A stretch of 29,824 bases of DNA, from assembly GCF_900549175.1 (NCBI RefSeq), contig NZ_URNN01000022.1, forward strand, positions 1-29,824, given 5' to 3'. Positions 24,067 through 29,824 of the stretch are shown here, one piece after another. Every line of letters starts with the position of its first letter. Position 1 is the stretch's first letter. The notes below the pieces were generated by a model, which saw nothing but the letters and a program-made list of their open reading frames with translations, searched no databases and was not told the DNA's origin. A program made the translations under genes and the position numbers. The stretch comes from an uncultured Prevotella sp. GTDB lineage: Bacteria > Bacteroidota > Bacteroidia > Bacteroidales > Bacteroidaceae.

Positions 24067-25185
24067 ATGCTTAAAAAGTTCAGCGTTTCCAATTTTAAGG
24101 GTTTCGGGACTGAATTGGTGTTCGACCTTACTTCATCCAATGGTTACACATTCAATCCTTCCTGCATCAAAAACGGTGTGGTAAATAATTGTATGGTATA
24201 TGGCTATAATGGTTGTGGAAAGTCCAATCTGGGCTTGGCTATTTTTGATATTATAGGTCACCTGACCGACAAACATAGAGATTTGCGAAGATATCAAAAC
24301 TATCTGAATGCCTATTCTACAGATGAAGTGGCAAAGTTTTCCTATGAGTTTCTTTTGGATGGTAGCTTGATTCGTTATGAATACCAGAAAGCGGACTATA
24401 CCGTAATCGTCTCAGAAACTCTTTGGATTAACGAGAAGGAAGTGGTGGGTTTTGACCGTTCTGACGGCAATACTCGTTTCATTACTACACTGAAAGGCAC
24501 CGAAACACTTAATAATATTATAGAAGATTCAAGCCTTTCCGTATTGAAGTACATTAAGAATAATACAGTTTTGGCATCCAATGATGAGAACGACGCCTTT
24601 GTCCGTTTTTATTCATTTGTAGAGAATATGCTTTTCTTTCGTTCGTTGGAAGATAGAATATATCTTGGTCAAGATGCAGAAATAAAGAGTCCTATCACCT
24701 CTGAAATCATAAAACAGAACAAAACACAAGAGTTTGAAGATTTTTTGAATGAGGCTAATGTAAAATGTAAATTGACTGTTGTTGAAACATTAAATGGTAA
24801 AGACTTGGCTTTTGATTTTGGTGAAAAAAAGATACTTTTTGCAAATGTCATGTCAACAGGTACCAGTGCTGTGATGCTGTTCTTCTATTGGTATATGCTT
24901 ATTCAAGAGGCAAAAGTATCTATTGTCTTCATTGATGAATTTGATGCTTTCTATCATCATGATCTTTCAAAACTAATCGTAAAGAAGCTGATGCAGGCAG
25001 ACATTCAATTTATAGTTACCACCCACAATACTTCGTTGATGAGCAATGATTTGATGCGTCCTGACTGTTATTATCTGATGGGAAATAACAAGATGTTGCC
25101 TTTATCCCGATGTACAGACAAAGAATTGCGTGAAGTTCATAATATTGAGAAAATATATAAGGCAGGAGGATTTTATGTCGAATAA
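24067..25185 (+). CDS. OLD/ABC-like AAA ATPase 2 (AbiLi/RloA-like)
   Basis: A 372-residue ATPase of the AAA_15/AAA_21 group. MLKKFSVSNFKGFG is the entry strand. Walker A is GYNGCGKS (46-53), the signature STGTSA lies at about 263-268, Walker B is IVFIDE (286-291) and the switch His320 is in VTTHNTS. The Gly-Tyr-Asn-Gly P-loop and the EFDAFYHH Walker B extension are found in ATPases paired with RloB-like TOPRIM proteins (AbiL, RloAB). It is not closely similar in sequence to the ATPase at 921-1955. It overlaps the next gene by 11 bp. Inference: the sensor or regulator half of a two-gene anti-phage system. Confidence 0.87.
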   Translation: MLKKFSVSNFKGFGTELVFDLTSSNGYTFNPSCIKNGVVNNCMVYGYNGCGKSNLGLAIFDIIGHLTDKHRDLRRYQNYLNAYSTDEVAKFSYEFLLDGSLIRYEYQKADYTVIVSETLWINEKEVVGFDRSDGNTRFITTLKGTETLNNIIEDSSLSVLKYIKNNTVLASNDENDAFVRFYSFVENMLFFRSLEDRIYLGQDAEIKSPITSEIIKQNKTQEFEDFLNEANVKCKLTVVETLNGKDLAFDFGEKKILFANVMSTGTSAVMLFFYWYMLIQEAKVSIVFIDEFDAFYHHDLSKLIVKKLMQADIQFIVTTHNTSLMSNDLMRPDCYYLMGNNKMLPLSRCTDKELREVHNIEKIYKAGGFYVE

Positions 25186-25954
25186 ATGTAACACTCTTTT
25201 TGTTTTTGAAGGAGAAACGACAGAGGGCAATATCGCATCAAAGTTGGAAAAGTGCTTCATGGGGGAGTCTTTAGCCATTAAGTGTGCGTTCTGCGGAGAT
25301 ATTTATCAATTCTATCGTAAACTGAAAGCGGAAAAGTTTTCAGTTGAAATACTTACTATGCTCAAACAACGCAATGAAAAGAATAGTAAGACTCTTGAAG
25401 GTTATGACAACGACAGTTTCGCTTATATCTATTTCTTTTTTGATTATGACGGTCATGCAACCAAAGCCGATGACAAACAGATTGTAGAGATGCTTGACTT
25501 TTTTAACAACGAAACAGAAAACGGGAAATTGTTTGTTAGTTATCCCATGGTTGAAGCTATTAGGCACTATAAGGACAAAGAGTCTTTCAAAAATTTGATA
25601 GTTAAATGCAAGAAAGAGAATTGCCCGAATATTACAGACTGTAAAGAATGTGCAGAATGTTTGGAAGAACCTCATTACAAGACTTTTGTTCCCACAGATA
25701 GTGATTTAGCCATTACAAAACTGGACACTATTGAAAAATGGAAAGAGATTATTGATGCCCATTTGTGTAAGGGTAATTTCGTTGTTAATGGGAATTATTC
25801 ACGCCCGAATGTATTACTGGAGCAATCCGAACTTTTTCAAAATCAGCAACAAAAATATATTTCTCAATCTTGTCCTGTTGTAGCTGTATTGAGTGCGTTC
25901 CCTTTATTTATACAAAACTATTATGGTGTAGATAAACTCAATGAGAAATTATAA
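25175..25954 (+). CDS. RloB-like TOPRIM protein 2 with a cysteine cluster
   Basis: A 259-residue protein, start MSNKCNTLFVFEGETTEGN, chosen because AGGAGG lies 5 bp upstream and the start overlaps the ATPase stop by 11 bp. TOPRIM features: Glu12 in FVFEGE, and Asp90/Asp92 in FFFDYDGH. SYPMVEAIRHY (about 123-132) is a conserved-looking stretch of RloB/AbiLii-type proteins. Five cysteines at 145, 150, 156, 159 and 162 (spacing x4, x5, x2, x2) form a compact possible metal-binding knuckle. It would be the effector nuclease of the pair. Family naming is by motif and context, not by search. Confidence 0.8.
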   Translation: MSNKCNTLFVFEGETTEGNIASKLEKCFMGESLAIKCAFCGDIYQFYRKLKAEKFSVEILTMLKQRNEKNSKTLEGYDNDSFAYIYFFFDYDGHATKADDKQIVEMLDFFNNETENGKLFVSYPMVEAIRHYKDKESFKNLIVKCKKENCPNITDCKECAECLEEPHYKTFVPTDSDLAITKLDTIEKWKEIIDAHLCKGNFVVNGNYSRPNVLLEQSELFQNQQQKYISQSCPVVAVLSAFPLFIQNYYGVDKLNEKL

Positions 25955-26008
25955 ATCTTGAAAGAGGCACGCCAACAACGCACCTCTGATATTCATGAAT
26001 TACTTTTA

Positions 26009-26026
26009 CTTTAACGTATGTTAAAG
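26009..26026 (+). terminator. CTTTAAC-GTAT-GTTAAAG hairpin after the TOPRIM 2 gene
   Basis: A perfect 7-bp stem with a 4-nt loop, 55 bp after the stop codon of the TOPRIM gene. No U-run follows, so it is a weak candidate terminator or a protein-binding palindrome. Confidence 0.35.
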
Positions 26027-26158
26027 AGAACCCTGACCGCGATTTCCGCACTACGACGCAAAATACGCGATTTTTCGTTTGAAAGGGGAACGCTGACAGT
26101 CAGTAAGTTACAGAGATGTTAATTTGTCAATATAGCAGAGAGGCCCTCCTCTTACCCC

Positions 26159-26224
26159 GGTTAGGCCGTACTCGCATCACGGTTAGGCCGTAACCGCAAC
26201 GCAACTACGCCGTAAACGGAGTGT
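26159..26224. repeat. Degenerate tandem repeat, 22-bp period
   Basis: Units at 26159, 26181 and 26203. The first two share GGTTAGGCCGTA and a CGCA core; the third keeps CGCCGTAA in the same phase. It lies about 205 bp past the second TOPRIM gene and, like the array at 181-276, has a 22-bp period with GGCC and GTAAC-like words. Confidence 0.65.
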
Positions 26225-26337
26225 AAGGAGGCCCTAAAGGCAAACTTGGGGGACCAAAACGGTGTGCTGACAAGGCAAAAACGGCATTTCCGCCATTCTA
26301 TTTCGAGAAAAAAGAAATGTTAAATTTTAGGAATTAT

Positions 26338-26456
26338 CATGACAGAAAGACATAACTCTTTGTTATTCGACAGAAAGAATTATGTCTTTATGTCAAAAGA
26401 GAAACACGGCGCAGCAAATCATGTCTTTATGTCGAAAGAATTATGTCTTTATGTCG
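26338..26456. repeat. ATGTCTTTATGTC repeat cluster, three direct and one inverted copy
   Basis: Direct copies begin at 26382, 26421 and 26443 (the last two 22 bp apart, joined by GAAAGAATT). An inverted copy, GACAGAAAGACAT, lies at 26341-26353. It lies 70-190 bp upstream of the GH2 promoter box. It may be a binding cluster for a regulator or simply an intergenic repeat. Confidence 0.75.
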
Positions 26457-26526
26457 AAAAAAAGGGATGAGACAACCAAAAAACAATCTGATACACTCAA
26501 AAAAGCCTCCATCCACACAAATTCAC

Positions 26527-26534
26527 TATCTTTG
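26527..26534 (+). promoter_or_regulatory. -7 promoter box for the GH2 gene
   Basis: TATCTTTG followed by CACG, 58 bp before the ATG at 26593. It matches the Bacteroidetes -7 consensus; no TTTG is visible at the -33 distance. Confidence 0.6.
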
Positions 26535-26592
26535 CACGAAGACAACAGCGACGAGACAAAACCATAATAAAAAACAAAGTCCAAGACACACC

Positions 26593-29091
26593 ATGCACAG
26601 AAAATTATCGCTTTTATTGGCAATAGGGATATTCACCACACTGACAGCAACATCGGCCGACGTGCGCCAGAGACTGACATTCGACCTTGACTGGCAGTTC
26701 AAGCTATGCCGCGACTCCGCGGATGTGGTGCAAACCCTACGCGCACTCGGCATCAGCGACAACCCACTGTCGGCAACGCCGCAAAATGCCGTCACCACAA
26801 AAGTCACCGACGACACCGAACCGGAACAGGCGCAGGTGACGGCAAGCGAAATCACAGCAGGAACGGCCTCCGGACACACAACGCTCCGGCAAGGCAATTT
26901 CTACAGCGTGCAAATACCGCACGACTGGAGCGCCGAGCTGCCTTTCGACCCCGCAGTGGGCGGGTCGGCAGGCTATCTGGCGGGAGGACAGGGCATCTAT
27001 GTGAAGACATTCAGCCTGCCGGCCTCCGCACGCCGGAAGAAAAAGGTGCGGCTGCAGTTCGACGGGGTATACCACCGCGCCACAGTATGGGTGAACGGCC
27101 GTCGTGCCGGATACCACGTATACGGATATACGGGTTTCGGGTATGACATAACACCCTATCTCACCGCCGACGGCACGAACAGTATCGTAGTGCACGTAAA
27201 CCGCGGGGAGCAGTCGAGATGGTACACCGGGTCGGGCATCTACCGCCATGTGTGGCTCGACGTGACCGGCCCCACGCACATCAGGCCCGACGGCGTGTTC
27301 GTAACCACGGCCGATGACGGCACCGTAAACGCAAGCGTCGAAATAGACACGGCCGATGCCGACCGCGGCAAACGCTTCGTCATAACGAACACCATACTCG
27401 ACGCAGAAGGCAGGAAAGTGGCCAAAGCAAGCGAGAGATGGAGCACGGAGCGGCCATACCTCTACACCCTCGTCACACGGCTGAAGACCCCGGGAGGCAA
27501 GACTATTGACGAGGTAAGGACACGTTTCGGCTTCCGCGAGATACGGTTTGACGCCGACAAAGGCTTCTTCCTCAACGGCAAGAACATGAAGCTGAAGGGA
27601 ATGTGCCTGCATCAGGACTGCGGGAGCCTTGGCACGGCCGTACCCGAAGAGTACTGGTTACGCCGTCTGAAAGCACTGAAAGACATAGGGTGCAACGCCA
27701 TACGCTGCTCACACAACCCGCCGTCGGCAGAATTTCTCGACATCTGCGACTCGCTCGGGCTGCTCGTCATAGACGAGGCGTTCGACAAATGGAAATCGGG
27801 CTACTATGCCCCGTTCTTCGACAACTGTGCCGCACGCGACATCGCGGACATGGTAACACGCGACCGCAACCACCCGTCGGTCATAGTGTGGAGCATAGGC
27901 AACGAAGTGAGCGAGGCATGGAAAAGCGACGGTGAGGGCACCGGCAGGGCACGCATGCTACACGACATAGTGAAGGGCCTCGACCCCGGCCGCCCCACCC
28001 TCGTGGCGTGCCAGCAGGGATTCGAGGACAAGTTCGGCGAGGTGACCGACCTTGTGGGTTACAACTATCTCGAGCCACGGATGGTGGCCGACCACCGCCG
28101 ACACCCCAAACGCAAGATGATGGTGACAGAGGCATTTGTCTACTACTCCGGACTGCGCGAAGACCTTGTGCGCGACTTTGTGGAGGAGAACCCGTGGCAT
28201 TTCGTTGAAGAGAACGACTTCATAGCAGGGTCGTTCGTATGGGCCGGTGTCGACTATCTCGGCGAGTCGTCGCCGTGGCCGGCCAAGGGGTGGTGTTCAT
28301 GCCCGTTTGACATGACGCTGAAGGAGCGTCCGCAGGCGGCATACTATCATACGGCATGGCAGCCGGAGAAAGACTATCTGAAACTCGTGGTGCGCGACAA
28401 CTGCTTCGACCAGCCCTCCGGCACCGACCACTGGCAGTATCCGCCCATGGCCGACACGTGGGACCTGCCGTACACCGATGCGCGGTGTGTGCAGATACGC
28501 TGTTACACCACGTGCGACTCGGTGCAGTTCTTCTTCCCCATGTGGAGCAACCCGCAGCTGCCGCTAAAACCGCGCGTCACCGCCGATTATCCCGACAACT
28601 GCATCACCCTGCAGCTGCCGGCACGGCGCGGCAAGGTGCTCGCCATAGGCTATAAAGGCGGAAAGGCCGTGATGCGCGACTCGCTCGTGAATCACGGTGA
28701 CGTGGCCGGCGCAAGACTCGACTTCGAAGGCGCAGACCGTCTCTCCCCAATCCCTGCGGACATGACTCCGGCTACAGCCGCCGCACATCGCACCACCGCC
28801 ACCACCCTGCGGCTCACGCTCACCGACAGCCAGGGGCGAATACAGCAGATGCAGCCGCGACGGTTCAGCGTCAGGACAGAGGGGCCGCTGCGGCTTCTCG
28901 GCGTGGAGACGGGAGACATGCGCCGCACCGACTCGTGGCGGACGACACAACTGGACACATACTTCGGCGAGGGGCTCATACGCCTTCAGTCGACAACAGA
29001 ATCGGGTACAGGCCGCGTGATTGTGGAGGTGGAGGGCTTTGACAAACCGCTGGTCAGGGAAGTCACCGTGAAGCAGACGGCTACAAATTAA
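26593..29091 (+). CDS. Secreted glycoside hydrolase family 2 enzyme
   Basis: An 832-residue GH2 protein with a signal peptide (HRKLSLLLAIGIFTTLTATSA). Order of domains: sugar-binding jelly roll (IPHDWSAELPFDP, VWVNGRRAGYHVYGYTGFGYDITPYL), an Ig-like domain, then the TIM barrel with GMCLHQDCGSLG, CNAIRCSHNPPS, the acid/base Glu438 in WSIGNE, and the nucleophile Glu513 in MMVTEAF, followed by C-terminal beta domains. The specificity could be beta-galactosidase, mannosidase or glucuronidase; I cannot tell. ATG 26593 lies just before the signal and after the promoter box. Two oddities: a Thr/Ala-rich extra stretch at about residues 45-100, and an Ig-like domain that seems about 25 residues short before ERWSTERPYLYTL. 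Confidence 0.92.
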   Translation: MHRKLSLLLAIGIFTTLTATSADVRQRLTFDLDWQFKLCRDSADVVQTLRALGISDNPLSATPQNAVTTKVTDDTEPEQAQVTASEITAGTASGHTTLRQGNFYSVQIPHDWSAELPFDPAVGGSAGYLAGGQGIYVKTFSLPASARRKKKVRLQFDGVYHRATVWVNGRRAGYHVYGYTGFGYDITPYLTADGTNSIVVHVNRGEQSRWYTGSGIYRHVWLDVTGPTHIRPDGVFVTTADDGTVNASVEIDTADADRGKRFVITNTILDAEGRKVAKASERWSTERPYLYTLVTRLKTPGGKTIDEVRTRFGFREIRFDADKGFFLNGKNMKLKGMCLHQDCGSLGTAVPEEYWLRRLKALKDIGCNAIRCSHNPPSAEFLDICDSLGLLVIDEAFDKWKSGYYAPFFDNCAARDIADMVTRDRNHPSVIVWSIGNEVSEAWKSDGEGTGRARMLHDIVKGLDPGRPTLVACQQGFEDKFGEVTDLVGYNYLEPRMVADHRRHPKRKMMVTEAFVYYSGLREDLVRDFVEENPWHFVEENDFIAGSFVWAGVDYLGESSPWPAKGWCSCPFDMTLKERPQAAYYHTAWQPEKDYLKLVVRDNCFDQPSGTDHWQYPPMADTWDLPYTDARCVQIRCYTTCDSVQFFFPMWSNPQLPLKPRVTADYPDNCITLQLPARRGKVLAIGYKGGKAVMRDSLVNHGDVAGARLDFEGADRLSPIPADMTPATAAAHRTTATTLRLTLTDSQGRIQQMQPRRFSVRTEGPLRLLGVETGDMRRTDSWRTTQLDTYFGEGLIRLQSTTESGTGRVIVEVEGFDKPLVREVTVKQTATN

Positions 29092-29269
29092 ACGCAAAGA
29101 CGCTGAGGCGCAAAGATTTATTTTTTCGGAACACAGAGGCACAGAGAATTTTTTGAAACGCAAAGACCTCAAAGACGCAAAGATTATTGCTTTGAAAAAG
29201 AAAAATCTCTGTGTCTCTGTGCCTCTGTGTTCCGAAAATAAACCTTTGCGTCTCAGCGTCTTTGCGTTT
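29090..29269. repeat. Very large inverted repeat between convergent genes
   Basis: The left arm (29090 to about 29154) and right arm (about 29201-29269) are near-perfect reverse complements. Each is made of CGCAAAGACGCTGAG-type and ACACAGAGGCACAGAG-type words. The loop (about 29155-29200) holds further CAAAGACGCAAAG copies. The left arm begins inside the GH2 stop codon. It can serve as a bidirectional terminator for the GH2 gene and the opposing gamma-carbonic-anhydrase-like gene. Confidence 0.92.
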
Positions 29270-29296
29270 TGATAAAAAACTCTGTGTCTTCGCAAT

Positions 29297-29809
29297 TCAA
29301 CCGTTCTCCTCAAGATACCACTTGGAGTACTCCACATAGTGGGCGGCAAAGCTCTCAGCCTGGTCAGGACGAGTATTCTTGATGAACTTGGCAGGAACGC
29401 CGCCCCAAATCTCGTGCGCCCCTATCCTGGTGCCTTGCAACACCAGTGCCCCGGCGGCCACCACGGCACCCTCGCCCACCTCGCAATGGTCGAGCAGGGT
29501 GGCACCCATGCCGACGAGCGCACCGTCGTGGATGGTGCAGGCATGTACGGTGGCATTGTGGCCTATCGACACGTTATTGCCTATGACGGTGGGGCCGGTG
29601 GTGTTGGTAACGTGTATGCACGCACCGTCCTGCACGTTGACGGCATTGCCCATCGTTATGGGGGCCACGTCGCCACGCACCACGGCATTGAACCACACCG
29701 AACACTCGTCACCCATCGTCACCTCGCCCACTATCGTGGCGTTCTCGCTGAAATAGCACTCACGCCCCCACTTGGGGGTGAGACCCTTTATTGATTTTAT
29801 CAGAGCCAT
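29297..29809 (-). CDS. Gamma-carbonic anhydrase/YrdA-like hexapeptide-repeat protein
   Basis: A 170-residue left-handed beta-helix protein with recurring hexapeptides (ATIVGEVTMGDECSVWFNAVVRGD, VIGNNVSIGHNATVHACTI in part). His66, His84 and His89 are placed like the three zinc-ligand histidines of the gamma-carbonic anhydrase/YrdA group, and Arg45-Asp47 (VVRGD) is the usual structural pair. The end GVPAKFIKN is the standard closing of these proteins. Full length. Whether it has carbonic anhydrase activity is not decided by the sequence. It converges with the GH2 gene; its promoter would lie beyond the window end. Confidence 0.93.
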   Translation of the reverse strand: MALIKSIKGLTPKWGRECYFSENATIVGEVTMGDECSVWFNAVVRGDVAPITMGNAVNVQDGACIHVTNTTGPTVIGNNVSIGHNATVHACTIHDGALVGMGATLLDHCEVGEGAVVAAGALVLQGTRIGAHEIWGGVPAKFIKNTRPDQAESFAAHYVEYSKWYLEENG

Positions 29810-29824
29810 ACTATTTATTATTTT

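Larger units (their letters stand above)
25955..26592. other. Gene-free repeat-rich stretch between the defence pair and GH2 gene
   Basis: These 638 bp have no plausible gene. They hold a weak AGAGG/CCTCT hairpin just after the TOPRIM 2 stop, a perfect hairpin (26009-26026), a degenerate array of 22-bp period (26159-26224), an ATGTCTTTATGTC repeat cluster (26338-26456) and the GH2 promoter box. Confidence 0.7.

Noticed and set aside
26338..26456. CRISPR-like array
   Set aside because: The repeats are too short and irregular, one is inverted, there are no equal spacers and no cas genes.

Overview
This window looks like chromosomal DNA of a member of the Bacteroidales, most likely a Prevotella-like genus. 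The signs are repeated TAnnTTTG-type -7 promoter boxes, family content typical of that order (an NVEALA peptide, DUF3244 and DUF4221-like proteins, 6-bladed beta-propeller lipoproteins, a membrane TPR/HTH regulator), and many palindromic intergenic repeats. The genus is inferred, since no rRNA or marker gene is present.

Layout. (a) 1-2060: a 22-bp palindromic repeat array beside a minus-strand pair, an OLD/ABC-like ATPase and a TOPRIM-type protein, a probable defence module. (b) 2090-11001, minus strand: a tripartite efflux operon in the order TolC-like channel, membrane-fusion protein, RND permease A, RND permease B. The two permeases overlap through ATGA. Permease B carries an in-frame palindromic repeat, and the fusion protein ends in a repeat-encoded tail. 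(c) 11073-17343, minus strand: a tight run of NVEALA peptide, DUF4221-like protein, CxxC redoxin lipoprotein, beta-propeller lipoprotein, MauE/DoxX-like membrane protein, signal peptidase I broken by an in-frame TAG, and an O-antigen-ligase/TPR membrane protein. Inference: an envelope system that exports, processes or oxidises the cysteine-containing peptide. (d) 17448-22228, minus strand: a large alpha/beta-hydrolase lipoprotein, a DUF3244 secreted protein and a TPR/TM/HTH regulator. (e) 22329-25954: a defence island with an Abi_2 (AbiD/F) HEPN protein behind a compact hairpin leader RNA, flanked by pieces of an Rpn-type PD-(D/E)XK gene, then a second, unrelated ATPase/TOPRIM pair. (f) 25955-26592: a repeat-rich gene-free stretch. 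(g) 26593-29809: a secreted GH2 glycosidase convergent with a gamma-carbonic-anhydrase-like protein, separated by a very large inverted repeat.

The most interesting points are: repeat elements inside coding regions of the efflux operon; the amber-interrupted signal peptidase in the NVEALA operon; the Abi_2 gene with its structured leader RNA; and two different ATPase/TOPRIM modules, each followed by a repeat array of 22-bp period.
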